From Nitrobacter sp051912485 (lineage in GTDB: Bacteria > Pseudomonadota > Alphaproteobacteria > Rhizobiales > Xanthobacteraceae): a DNA stretch of 64,000 nt. The stretch's first letter is position 1. Every line of letters begins with the position of its first letter. Below are positions 43,979 to 54,500 of the stretch, piece by piece. A program made the position numbers and the translations under genes. The notes beneath the pieces were generated by a model that saw nothing but the letters and a program-made list of their open reading frames with translations, did no database searches and was not told where the DNA came from. The DNA lies in the NCBI RefSeq assembly GCF_051912485.1, contig NZ_CP196822.1, positions 496,001 to 560,000 on the forward strand. Direction: 5' to 3'.

Positions 43979-45109
43979 GTGCGAAAAGGAGCAGGTCGCG
44001 CGAGCTGCGAAGCTGAGAATTCAGCCCGCTTGGCGCGCGATCGGCAGGCTTCGGATATCATCTTGAGCATTGGACATACCTCAGAACTGGCGACGCCCGA
44101 CACTCGGCGTTGGACGCGCATTCTGGGAAGCTATCGCACGCCAAATCACGTGCGCAGCGTTGCCGAGTTGGTGATCACGGCTTTGCCGCTCGTGACTTTA
44201 TGGACGGCATCTTGGTTCACGTTCTCCCTTGGCCATGCTTGGGCTTCATTGCTTATCGCGATCCCAGCTGCTGGCTTTCTCTTGCGCCTGTTCATGATCC
44301 AGCACGACTGCGGCCATGGCACTTTTTTCGCCGATCGTCTGGCCAACGACTGGGTCGGCCGCGTCATTGGCGTGCTCACGCTTACGCCTTACGGCTGGTG
44401 GCGCCGCACGCATGCGATTCATCATGCCACCACCGGCAACCTCGACCGGCGCGGTATCGGCGATGTCGATACCCTGACAGTGCGCGAATACCAGGCCCGT
44501 TCGTGGTGGGGTCGTCTGAAATACCGACTTTACCGCCACCCGCTGGTCATGTTCGTGGTCGGACCAGCCTATCTGTTTCTCCTGCAACACCGTCTCCCGG
44601 TCGGCCTCATGCGCGACGGTTGGCAGCCTTGGGCCAGCACAATGACAACCAATCTCGCCATTGGCCTGATCGTTGCCGCGCTCACGTGGTTCATCGGAAT
44701 TAAGGCGTTCCTGCTCGTGCACCTTCCGATCATACTGCTCGCCGCCACCGCCGGCGTATGGCTGTTCTATGTGCAACATCAATTTGAGCAAACCGCGTGG
44801 GAGTGCGACGAGCGGTGGAATCTGCATCAGGCCGCCCTATACGGCAGCTCACATTACGATCTTCCGGTATTACTGCGTTGGTTCACAGCCAACATCGGCA
44901 TCCACCACGTGCACCATCTTTGCAGTCGTATCCCCTTCTACCGGCTGCCGCACGTGCTGCGCGACCACCCTGAACTGCACGAGGTCGGTCACATAACGCT
45001 CCTGCAGAGCTTTGGGTGTGTAAGGCTTGTGCTGTGGGACGAAGTGCAGTGCCGCCTGGTATCGTTCCGCGAAATCAGATGTAAACCGGCGCTCAACAAA
45101 GCCCCTTGA
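43979..45109 (+). CDS. Fatty-acid desaturase with MITE-encoded C-terminal tail
   Basis: Up to 376 residues; all three histidine boxes of membrane acyl-lipid desaturases are intact: HDCGHG (109), HAIHH (145) and HHVHH (309). Four or more membrane helices. It would introduce a double bond (delta-12-like class) into membrane lipids. The final native residues (DEVQCRLVSFREI) are followed by CKPALNKAP and stop supplied by MITE copy 6, so only about ten residues of the usual tail are lost and activity may be retained. The start is uncertain: GTG at 43979 or TTG at 44063. Confidence 0.87.
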   Translation: MRKGAGRASCEAENSARLARDRQASDIILSIGHTSELATPDTRRWTRILGSYRTPNHVRSVAELVITALPLVTLWTASWFTFSLGHAWASLLIAIPAAGFLLRLFMIQHDCGHGTFFADRLANDWVGRVIGVLTLTPYGWWRRTHAIHHATTGNLDRRGIGDVDTLTVREYQARSWWGRLKYRLYRHPLVMFVVGPAYLFLLQHRLPVGLMRDGWQPWASTMTTNLAIGLIVAALTWFIGIKAFLLVHLPIILLAATAGVWLFYVQHQFEQTAWECDERWNLHQAALYGSSHYDLPVLLRWFTANIGIHHVHHLCSRIPFYRLPHVLRDHPELHEVGHITLLQSFGCVRLVLWDEVQCRLVSFREIRCKPALNKAP

Positions 45110-45432
45110 AGCTACAGCGGTAACTGTTTTCTGTGACCAGTAACGGAATCTACGTCGGAGTGGGGTCACGGTCGGCGCCGATCGTGACCCCACTCCGATC
45201 GGCTTTTAATGAGACGCGCACGCACCTGTCGTTGGACAAGGATGCGCCCCTATCGCGCACGGTTCAGAGAGCAGGGCGTATTCTTCGCCTTCCAATCCTG
45301 GGCGGGCTGCATCACCAATATATTCGGATTTGATTTGCGACAGGCACACCCCACTCCGATCGGCTTTTTTTCGATTTCTTTATGGCGTTACTGCCGGCAC
45401 CTGCGGCGATCTGACCCCTGCGCCGATTCACA
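45080..45432 (+). repeat. 189-bp MITE, copy 6, split by an IS fragment
   Basis: The left part, 45080-45207, ends in the T-run; the right part, 45349-45432, ends GCGCCGATTCACA. The break carries a 20-bp direct repeat (CCCCACTCCGATCGGCTTTT at 45188 and 45349) flanking the inserted 141 bp. Confidence 0.88.
45208..45348 (+). mobile_element. Integrase-core IS type 1 right end inside the MITE
   Basis: NETRTHLSLDKDAPLSRTVQ, then GGLHHQYIRI and the right terminal repeat GCGACAGGCACA. Only the last 141 bp of the IS are present, between two MITE segments. Confidence 0.82.
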
Positions 45433-45985
45433 GCTCAACGACGGCTCATGCATCCGTCTGCGGCCGGCGCGGCCCAACCATGTCTGGTCCTATGACTTCG
45501 TCGCTGACCGCACCCACGATGGCAAGGCGTTCCGGATGTTGTGCATCATCGACGAATTCAGCCGTGAGAGCCTGGCCATCCGTGTCGCACGGAAGCTCAA
45601 GGCGACCGATGTCATCGAGGCACTCTGCGAGCTGTTTGTCTCGCGGGGCATCCCTGCGCACATACGTTCAGACAACGGCCCTGAGTTCATCGCCGAGGCG
45701 CTCCGGGATTGGATCGCCACCGTCGGAGCCAAGACCGCTTACATCGAACCCGGCAGTCCATGGGAGAATGGCTATTGCGAGAGCTTCAACGGCAAGCTGC
45801 GCAATGAACTGCTCAACGGCGAGATCTTCTACACGTTGAAGGAGGCCCAGATCGTGATCGAAAACTGGCGGCGTCACTACAACACGGTGCGTCCACACTC
45901 ATCGCTGGGATATCAACCGCCGGCACCCGAGGCCCTCGTCTGGCCAGCACCAAAGGAGATAGTCAAAATGCAATCCCTAAACTAA
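45433..45985 (+). pseudogene. IS3 OrfB, N-terminally truncated
   Basis: LNDGSCIRLRPARPNHVWSY and DFVADRT (Asp), IRSDNGPEFIAEAL (Asp), GSPWENGYCESFNGKLRNEL (Glu): the core is intact but about 90 N-terminal residues are lost at the MITE. A GGACCACTCC right end follows at about 46000. Confidence 0.85.
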
Positions 45986-45996
45986 CATTCCAATCG

Positions 45997-46315
45997 GACC
46001 ACTCCGTGGGGGCCGGTCACCAGGATCAGCTTGTCCAGCGTCAGATCCGACACCGCTCGACGGAGCCGGGTGTTCTCGGTCTCCAGTTCCTTCAGCCGCT
46101 TCACCTGATCGCCCTTCAGGCCGCCATACTCATTCCGCCATCGATAATACGTTACTTCCGTCACGCCTATCGCTCGGACTGCGTCTGCTACCTGCATATC
46201 AACCTGCCGCAGCTTCGCAACGATCTCTTCAGCTGTATGCCTCTTCCTTGCCATCGATCTTATCCTCCATCCGAAAAACATACTTCAGGGAGGACCACTT
46301 CAAAGGGGGCAGATC
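45997..46315 (-). pseudogene. IS3 OrfA in inverted orientation
   Basis: ARKRHTAEEIVAKLRQVDMQ, GVTEVTYYRWRNEYGGLKGD, LKELETENTRLRRAVSDLTL. The start is at 46254, followed outward by the IS3 left end (AGGACCACTTCAAAGGGGGCA, to about 46315). It faces the OrfB fragment tail-to-tail, so one IS3 has been inverted or two fragments joined. Confidence 0.82.
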
Positions 46316-46586
46316 AATTGCCGACTCGACGATCCTCCGGCCGTGCTTGCTTCTTTCCGATGAACCGATCGAAGCTATTTGGTTACGACTGCGTCAGCTT
46401 CAAAGCGTCAAGCTCGCGCGTAAGGTGATGGAGGCTCGTCGCTTGCTCTACCCTCATCGGATTTGGCCAACATCAATGAAATCGACCAGATGATCCTGCA
46501 CAGTTCTGTGCCTATTTGGTGGCTGCGAGTGCAGCAACAGGTCGACACCAATCGGCACGAAAGCCGGTGGCGACGCGGCGGACCGT

Positions 46587-48086
46587 TTACTGCATCTGAG
46601 ACTTGCGATCCGTGTTCAGGAATACCGTGTTCTCTGGTTTCCATCCTCCACCAAGAGCCTGAAACAGGCTACTGGCGGCGAGCAACTTGGTTAGCCGTAC
46701 CTGAACCAAGGCGTTTTCGGCTGTAAAGAGGGTTTGCTCCGTCTGCAGAACGGTCAGGAGGTTCACCGTGCCGCCGCGAAATTGCGTTTCCGAGACGTCG
46801 AAAGCTTTACGGGAGGCCGCAACGACCTGCGCCTGCAGCCGTTCCTGCAACGTATATTGATGCAGGGCGACGAGCGCTTTCTCGACATCCGCGAAGGCCG
46901 AGAGCACGGCCTTGCGATAGGCTTGCAGATACTGAAGCTGCAAGCCCTTGGCCTGCTTCAGTTGATTTTCCAGAAGGAAGCCGTCGAAAATCGGCTGGGT
47001 CAGGCCTGCGGCGAGCGTGTAATACCATGCGCCCGGTCCGAACAGCGCCGCAAGCGCCGCGCTTTGAAATCCGGATTGGCCGGTGAGCTGAATTTGCGGA
47101 AAGAAAGCGACGCGCGCCGATTCAACGCTGAAGTTGGAGGATGCAAGCTGCGCCTCCGCCTGGCGGATGTCCGGTCGCTGATACAGCAATTCCGAAGGCA
47201 GGCCGGGCGTGACACGCGGAACCGTGATTTGTGTCGTCGCTCCGCCGCTCACTTTGAAATTCGCGGGCGCGCGCGCCACAAGGACAGCGAGCGCGGCGAT
47301 ATTCTGTCGCAATGTCACCTCCAGCGGCGGAATGGCGGCCCGCTGAGTCGCCACCAGCGCTTCCTGTTGCGACAGTTCAAGTTGCGACGCCGTTCCGCCG
47401 GCGAACTGTTTCTTGATCAGTTCCAGAATCCGCTCCGCCGCGGCCAGATTCCGACGGACGACGCGGAGTTGATCCTGGGTCGCCAGTATCTGGAAATAGG
47501 TATTGGCGACCGTCACGATCGTGGAGAGGGTCACGACGTCGCGGTTGTATCGGGCGACCGTCGCATTCTCCTCGGCGGCATAAAGCGTCGCGCGGTTCTT
47601 GCCCCAGAAATCGATCATGTAGCTCGCGGTGAGGCCGACATTGTATTGCGAAAACTGGAACGAGGGCGTCGTGATACCGTTGGCCGAGGCCGCCGCGCTG
47701 CGTACCCGCTCGGCCGTTGCTGTTCCTGTCACCGACGGCAACAAGGGCGCTCCCGCAATGCCCGCTTGCGCGTCGGCCTGGATGATTTGCGCATAGGCGA
47801 CGGCGATATCCAGGTTGGCGGTTTGCGCGGCTTCCATCAGCGACGTCAGTTCGCTGGAGCGAAATCCGCGCCACCAGTCCAGGGACGGGACGGCCGTGTC
47901 CGGGGCCGCGCGACTTGCCTCGCGGTATGTACTCGGGATTTCCAGATTGAGATCGGGTCGCTCGGAGCGGAGAATGCAGCCGGACAATGCCGGGCCGAGC
48001 AGCAACACAGAGAAAAAAGACGCAAAGCGTACCTTGCCGCCGAGCCGTTCGATCAAAGAAACCGACTTCAACGCAGCGCAGAACAT
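46587..48086 (-). CDS. NodT-type RND outer-membrane lipoprotein
   Basis: 499 residues from the chosen start. The lipobox (GPALSGC, Cys at about 37) indicates lipid anchoring. Two TolC/OMF repeats follow (about 80-270 and 290-480), with PSLDWWRGF, AQIIQADAQAGIAGAPLLPS and YQRPDIRQAEAQLASSNFSV. It provides the trimeric outer-membrane tunnel for the RND pump encoded directly upstream; it is the last gene of the mdtABC-like operon, about 125 bases after the second permease. An earlier start at 48143 is possible. Confidence 0.9.
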   Translation of the reverse strand: MFCAALKSVSLIERLGGKVRFASFFSVLLLGPALSGCILRSERPDLNLEIPSTYREASRAAPDTAVPSLDWWRGFRSSELTSLMEAAQTANLDIAVAYAQIIQADAQAGIAGAPLLPSVTGTATAERVRSAAASANGITTPSFQFSQYNVGLTASYMIDFWGKNRATLYAAEENATVARYNRDVVTLSTIVTVANTYFQILATQDQLRVVRRNLAAAERILELIKKQFAGGTASQLELSQQEALVATQRAAIPPLEVTLRQNIAALAVLVARAPANFKVSGGATTQITVPRVTPGLPSELLYQRPDIRQAEAQLASSNFSVESARVAFFPQIQLTGQSGFQSAALAALFGPGAWYYTLAAGLTQPIFDGFLLENQLKQAKGLQLQYLQAYRKAVLSAFADVEKALVALHQYTLQERLQAQVVAASRKAFDVSETQFRGGTVNLLTVLQTEQTLFTAENALVQVRLTKLLAASSLFQALGGGWKPENTVFLNTDRKSQMQ

Positions 48087-48210
48087 TGGGCCCCCAAAAC
48101 CACCTATCGCAATCGTGTCCCAGCGCCTCGGCATCTGCAACAAGGATATCTTCCCGGTGTCAATACCCTCCGCACTTTTCCGATCATTGTGGCTGTTGAA
48201 GCATCGTCAT

Positions 48211-51200
48211 CTATTCACCCGATTGCAACGGGGCATCGAGAGCCCGTTGCGGGGGACCGCCCTGCCTGAGGCGCCGGCACCATAGCCGGAATCGGTCGAT
48301 GTAAAGATAGATAACAGGCGTTGTATACAGCGTCAGCATCTGGCTCAGAATGAGGCCACCGACGATGGCGATGCCGAGCGGCCGCCGGAGTTCGCTTCCT
48401 TCGCCCATGCCGATTGCAAGCGGAAGCGCACCCAACATGGCAGCCATCGTTGTCATCATGATCGGCCTGAAGCGGAGCAGGCAGGCTTCGTAGATCGCAT
48501 CGCGCGAGGAAAGACCGCGCGTGCGTTCCGCATCGAGCGCGAAATCGATCATCATGATGGCGTTCTTCTTCACGATGCCGATCAGCAGGATCACGCCGAT
48601 AAGGGACATGATGCTGAACTCCGTGTTGAACGCCATCAGCGCCAGCAGCGCTCCAACGCCCGCGGACGGGAGTGTGGATAGAATCGTCAGTGGATGAACA
48701 TAACTTTCATACAGGACACCGAGAACGATATAGATCGTGATCAACGCGGCAAGAATGAGATAGGGCTGGTTGCTGAGCGAATCCTGGAACACCTTTGCCG
48801 TACCCTGGAAGCTGCCGTGGACTGTTGCCGGGACGCCGATCCGGTTCATCGTTGCCTCGATCGTGGCGACAGCCGTGCTCAATGACACGTTCGACGGAAG
48901 GTTAAAGGAAATCGTGTTGGCGACGAGCAGTCCCTGATGGTTGACCGCGAGCGGCGCTGCGCCTTGTTCGAAATGGGCGACGGCGGACAATGGAATCATC
49001 GTTTCCTGGCGGGTGCTCACGGCAGAACCTGTTGAGGATGCTCCCCTGCCGGTGGCGCCGATCGAGTTAGTGGCGAGGTTCCGGGCGGCGTTTGCATTGG
49101 TGGAACTGGCGGAAGCCGATTGCCCGCTCGTGACGACCGTGCCGACGACGGCGTTGGTCGCCTGCGAGCCGCTGACGGAGCCGCCAGAGGTGCTGATATA
49201 GACATCCTTCAGCGTTTCCGGATTCTGCCAGTAGCGCGGCGCGACTTCCATAACGACGTGATACTGGTTGCGCGCGACGTAGATGGTCGAGACCTGACGC
49301 TGGCCGAATGCGTCGTAGAGCGTGTTGTCGATCTGGCTGACCGTAATGCCCAGCCGGACCGCGGCATCCCGGTCGATCACGAGATTGGACTCGAGCCCTT
49401 TGTTCTGCTGGTCGCTGTTGACATCGGTCAGCGTGGGCTCACGTTGAAGCGCGGACGCTATCTTGGGGGTCCATTCATTGAGTTCCTCCAGCGTGGGGCT
49501 CTGCAGGGTGTATTGGTATTGCGCGTTACTGGCGCGTCCCCCCGCACCAATGTCCTGGACCGCCTGCAGGTAGAGCGTTGCTCCCGGCACGACCGCGAGT
49601 TCGCGCCGCAGGCGGGCGATTACCCCATCTGCGGATAGCGTTCGCTTCTCGAGGGGTTTCAGCGCGACGAACATGAAGCCGGAATTGATCTGCCCGCCGC
49701 CGGTGAAGCCGACGGCCGTTTCGACCGCCGGATCTTTCGTGATGATCGAGACGAACTGCGCGAGTTTTTGCTGCATCAATTGAAATGAAATGCTCTGATC
49801 CGCCTGGATGACGCCGATCATGCGGCCTGTATCCTGCTGTGGGAAGAATCCCTTCGGAATGATGTCGTACAGGTAGAGATTGAGGCCGAGGATCGCGAGC
49901 AGGATCATCATCACCGAGCGCGGGCGCCGCAGCGCAACGTTGAGCGAACGCCGGTAGCCATTCAGCATTGCTGCAAAAACGTGCTCGCTCGCCTGATAGA
50001 GCCGCCCATGATTGCGACCGGATTCCCTTCGAAGGAGGATGGCGCACATCATCGGCGTGGTTGTCAGCGAGATCGCCAGCGAAATCATGATGGCGATGGA
50101 GATTGTCATGGCAAATTCGCGGAACAGGCGGCCGACGATGCCGCCCATCAGCAGAACCGGAATGAAGACGGCGATCAGCGACACGCTCATCGACAGCACG
50201 GTGAAGCCGACTTCCTTGGCGCCCAGCAGGGCGGCACCGAGGCGTGACATGCCGGCTTCGAGATGGCGCGTGATGTTTTCGAGGACGACAATGGCGTCGT
50301 CCACTACAAAGCCGGTCGCGACCGTCAGCGCCATGAGCGAGAGGTTGTCGAGGCTGTAGCCCATCAGATACATGACGGCGAAAGTTGCGACCAGCGACAC
50401 CGACACCGCGATAACGGGAATCAGTGTCGCGCGGCCATTCCGCAGAAATGCGAAGACCACCACAACGACGAGAAAAATCGCGATCAGCAGCGTGAATTCG
50501 ACATCCCGCAACGACGACCGGATGGTCGTCGAACGATCGACCGCGATATCGAGGTCGATCGCTGGCGAGACCGAAGCCCGCAATTGCGGCATCAACGCTT
50601 TCACACGATCGACAATGCCGATGATGTTGCGGCCGGGTTGCCGGTAAAGCACAATCAGGACAGCCGGCTTGCCGTTGGCGAGACCCGCATTGCGGAGATT
50701 CTCGACCGAGTCGCTTACCTCGCCGACGTCGGAGAGGCGGACCGCTGCCCCGTTGCGGTAGGCGATGATCAGCGACTTGTATTGCTCCGCCGTGTTGGCC
50801 TGATCGTTCGCGTAGATTTGGTAGCGCTGGTTGCCGACGTCGATACCGCCTTTCGGGCTGTGTGCGTTGGCGCTGGCGAGCGCGGCCCGCACGTCCTCAA
50901 GACCGATGCCATATTTGTAGAGCGCCTGCGGGATGAGTTCGACCCTGACGGCAGGCAACGAACTGCCGCCCATGACCACTTCGCCGATTCCGTCGACCTG
51001 GGAGAGCTTTTGCGACAGGACCGTGGATGCGGCGTCATAGAGCTGGCCGCGCAATAGTGTGTCGGATGTCAGCGTCAGCACCATGATCGGGGCCTCGGCG
51101 GGATTGACCTTGCGGTAGGTCGGATTTGCTCGCAGGCTGGTCGGCAGGTCCGCACGTGCGGCATTGATGGCGGCCTGCACGTCGCGCGCCGCGCCGTTGA

Positions 51201-51501
51201 TGTCGCGGCTCAATCCGAATTGCAGCGTGATGCGCGTCGACCCCGCCGTGCTCGACGAGGTCATCTCGGTGACATCGGCGATCTGGCCGAGACGGCGCTC
51301 GAGCGGGCTGGCGACGGTGGTGGCCACGTTCTGCGGGCTGGCGCCCGGCAAGGTCGCCTGAACCAGGATGGTCGGGAAATCGACCTCCGGCAACGGGGAT
51401 ACCGGAAGCTGAAAAAAGGCGACCACCCCCACCGCCGCGAGCCCGAACGTGAGCAGGGTCGTCGCGACCGGACGGCGGATAAAGGGGCTCGACGGACTCA
51501 C
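48211..51501 (-). CDS. mdtC: RND multidrug efflux permease (MdtC-like)
   Basis: 1096 residues from a GTG that overlaps the upstream permease stop (GTGA). Twelve membrane helices and two periplasmic porter loops. The N-terminal SPSSPFIRRPVATTLLTFGL and the proton-relay DD in GFVVDDAIVVLENI are conserved. An unusual insertion of about 60 residues rich in Ser, Ala, Thr and Gly (SASSTNANAARNLATNSIG region) lies in the second porter loop before ETMIPLSAVAHFEQG. It works as a heteromer with MdtB. The symbol is by analogy with E. coli; substrates unknown. Confidence 0.9.
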   Translation of the reverse strand: MSPSSPFIRRPVATTLLTFGLAAVGVVAFFQLPVSPLPEVDFPTILVQATLPGASPQNVATTVASPLERRLGQIADVTEMTSSSTAGSTRITLQFGLSRDINGAARDVQAAINAARADLPTSLRANPTYRKVNPAEAPIMVLTLTSDTLLRGQLYDAASTVLSQKLSQVDGIGEVVMGGSSLPAVRVELIPQALYKYGIGLEDVRAALASANAHSPKGGIDVGNQRYQIYANDQANTAEQYKSLIIAYRNGAAVRLSDVGEVSDSVENLRNAGLANGKPAVLIVLYRQPGRNIIGIVDRVKALMPQLRASVSPAIDLDIAVDRSTTIRSSLRDVEFTLLIAIFLVVVVVFAFLRNGRATLIPVIAVSVSLVATFAVMYLMGYSLDNLSLMALTVATGFVVDDAIVVLENITRHLEAGMSRLGAALLGAKEVGFTVLSMSVSLIAVFIPVLLMGGIVGRLFREFAMTISIAIMISLAISLTTTPMMCAILLRRESGRNHGRLYQASEHVFAAMLNGYRRSLNVALRRPRSVMMILLAILGLNLYLYDIIPKGFFPQQDTGRMIGVIQADQSISFQLMQQKLAQFVSIITKDPAVETAVGFTGGGQINSGFMFVALKPLEKRTLSADGVIARLRRELAVVPGATLYLQAVQDIGAGGRASNAQYQYTLQSPTLEELNEWTPKIASALQREPTLTDVNSDQQNKGLESNLVIDRDAAVRLGITVSQIDNTLYDAFGQRQVSTIYVARNQYHVVMEVAPRYWQNPETLKDVYISTSGGSVSGSQATNAVVGTVVTSGQSASASSTNANAARNLATNSIGATGRGASSTGSAVSTRQETMIPLSAVAHFEQGAAPLAVNHQGLLVANTISFNLPSNVSLSTAVATIEATMNRIGVPATVHGSFQGTAKVFQDSLSNQPYLILAALITIYIVLGVLYESYVHPLTILSTLPSAGVGALLALMAFNTEFSIMSLIGVILLIGIVKKNAIMMIDFALDAERTRGLSSRDAIYEACLLRFRPIMMTTMAAMLGALPLAIGMGEGSELRRPLGIAIVGGLILSQMLTLYTTPVIYLYIDRFRLWCRRLRQGGPPQRALDAPLQSGE

Positions 51502-54500
51502 GGCTCGATTCCATCTGTCGCTTGCCGACCGCTGGACGACTGCCCCGAGAAGTGCAGCGAAAGGCGATCGGACCAGAGATAGATCACCGGCGTAGTGAAC
51601 AGCGTCAGCAACTGGCTGACCAGCAGGCCACCGACGATGGAGATGCCAAGTGGATGCCGTAGTTCGGAGCCGGCGCCGGTGCCGAGCATCAGCGGCAAGG
51701 CGCCCAGCATCGCGGCCATCGTCGTCATCAGGATCGGCCGGAATCGTAACAGGCAAGCCTGATAGATCGCCTCTCGCGGCGGCCTACCTTCGTTCCGTTG
51801 GGCATCGAGCGCGAAATCGATCATCATGATCGCGTTCTTCTTTACGATTCCGATGAGAAGAATGATGCCAATGATCGCGACGACGGTGAGGTCCTGGTCG
51901 GCGAGCATCAGCGCCAATAGTGCGCCAATTCCGGCGGAGGGAAGCGTGGACAGAATGGTGAGTGGATGGATGAAGCTCTCATAGAGAACACCCAGCACAA
52001 TGTAGACAGTGATAATCGCTGCGAAGATCAGAAAAATCTGATTTGAGAGAGATGATTGAAACGCCAGTGCTGCTCCCTGAAAACTGCTGATAACGCTTCG
52101 CGGGAGTCCGACATCGATTTGCACCTGTTTGATCGCGACGACCGCCTCGCCCAACGATGCGCCCGGAGCAAGGTTGAACGAAATAGTAGTTGCAGGGAAC
52201 TGTCCGAGATGAGTGACTTGCAGTGGCGCTGTTTCTTCCCGAATCTTCGCGAGCACCGAGAGTGGTACCGGTGCGTTGCCGACCGAGGAGGGAAGGTAGA
52301 TCGCGGACAGCGATTGTAGCGATGTTTGAAACGACGGATCGGCTTCCAGGATGACGCGATACTGGTTTGAGTTCGTGAAAATTGTCGAGACGATTCGCTG
52401 TCCGTATGAATCGTAAAGTGCGTTGTCGATGGTGGCGGGAGTGATGCCAAAACGCGCAGCCTGGTCGCGATCGATATCCACGAAGACCGCGAGCCCCTGC
52501 GCCGAGATGTCGCTGGTCACGTCTGCAAGCTGTGGAAGCTCGTTCAGTCTGTCGATCAGCTTGGGTGTCCATTCCGTAAGCTGCGCCGCGTCGGCGGCTT
52601 GAAGGACAAATTGATACTGTGTCCGGCTGACGGTGCCCTCGATCGTCAGATCCTGCACCGGTTGCATATAGAGGCTAATGCCGGGGAGGGAGGCCGTGAG
52701 AGTCTTCAGGCGCTGCATCACCGTTGTAATGCTGGATGTCCGCAGATCGTGAGGTTTGAGGTTGATCAATATCCGGCCGCTGTTGAGCGTCGTATTGGTT
52801 CCGTCCACGCCGACGAGCGAGGACAGGCTGTCGACGTCCGGGTCCTCAAGGATGACGGTCGCGAGCTGTTGCTGCCGCGCCGCCATCGCGGCGTAGGACA
52901 CCGATTGCGGTGCTTCGGAAATGGCCTGGATAACGCCCGTGTCCTGAAGCGGGAAGAACCCTTTGGGAATAATAACGTAGAGTACGCCCGTCAGCGCGAA
53001 GGTGCTCAGCGCCACCAGCAGCACGACCGTCTGACGGTCCAGCACCCAATTGAGAGCGCGGCCGTAAGCCGCGATCAGCTGATCGGAGCCTTCGCGGCTG
53101 TAGCGTTGGAACAGGTTTTCGCGATCATCCGCCGCGGCTTTCAGAAGCTTGGCGCAGGCCATAGGCACCAGCGTCAGCGAGACCACGCCGGAGATGAGTA
53201 TGGTGACCGACAGGGTGATGGCAAATTCCCGGAACAGTCGACCAACCACATTGCCCATGAACAGCAGCGGGATCAGCACCGCGATCAGCGAGACGGTGAG
53301 GGATATGATCGTAAAGCCGATTTGTTCCGAGCCGCGCAGGGCGGCCTGCAACGGTGTTTCACCCTCTTCGATATAGCGCGAAATATTTTCGATAACGACA
53401 ATTGCGTCGTCGACCACGAATCCGGTCGCGATGGTTAGCGCCATCAAGGAGAGATTGTTGAGACTGAAGCCAAACAGATACATTGCACCGAGCGTTCCGA
53501 CTAACGAAAGCGGCACCGAGAGGCTCGGGATCATGGTCGCCCGCGCGCTGCGCAGGAACACGAATATCACCAGCACGACCAGGATAACCGCGAGCGTAAG
53601 TTCGTATCCCACATCCCGAACTGATGCACGAATGGTGACGGTGCGGTCGGTGAGAACGGCGACGTTGATTGCGGCCGGCAGGGAGGCCTGCAGTTGCGGC
53701 AGCAACGCCTTGATCCCGGCCACCACGGAAATCACATTGGCGCCCGGCTGCCGCTGAATGTTCAGAATAATTGCCGGCACCTTGTTCATCCAGGCACCGA
53801 GCTTGTCGTTCTGCGCGCCATCAACCACATCGCCGACGTCGCCTAGCCGCACCGGAGAGCCGTTCTTGTAGGCGACGATCAATGACTGATAGCTGGCGGC
53901 GTTCCGGACCTGATCGTTGGCGTTGATTGTATAGGCGCGCATCGGCCCGTCGAAACTTCCTTTCGGCGTATTGACGTTGGCGTTGCCGAGCGTGGTACGG
54001 AGATCATCGATATTTAGACCGTAGGCGGCGAGCTTGCGAATGTCGGCACGAATGCGCACTGCCGGTCGCTGGCCACCGCTGATGCTGACCAGCCCGACAC
54101 CCGGAAGCTGAGAAATCTTCTGCGCCAGGCGGGTGTCGGCGAAATCTTCCACCTGTGTTAGCGGCATCGTCGCCGAGGTCAGCCCCAGCGTCAGGATCGG
54201 CGCGTCGGCCGGATTCACCTTGGCGTAGATCGGAGGCGCCGGCAGATCGGAGGGCAGCAGATTTCCTGCCGCATTAATGGCGGCTTGCACCTCCTGTTCG
54301 GCGACGTCGAGGGATATGCTGAGACCGAATTGCAGCGTGATGACCGATGCGCCGGCGGAGCTCACCGAACTCATCTGATTCAGATTAGGCATCTGCCCGA
54401 GTTGGACTTCCAGCGGCGCCGTAACAGACGATGTCATCACGTCGGGGCTCGCGCCGGGATAAAAGGTCTGAACCTGGATCGTTGGATAGTCGACTTCGGG

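Noticed and set aside
46734..48269. Long open frame (511 codons) on the plus strand over the NodT-type gene
   Set aside because: Arg/Gln/Asp-rich composition typical of antisense frames in high-GC DNA; it lies entirely opposite a well-supported gene.
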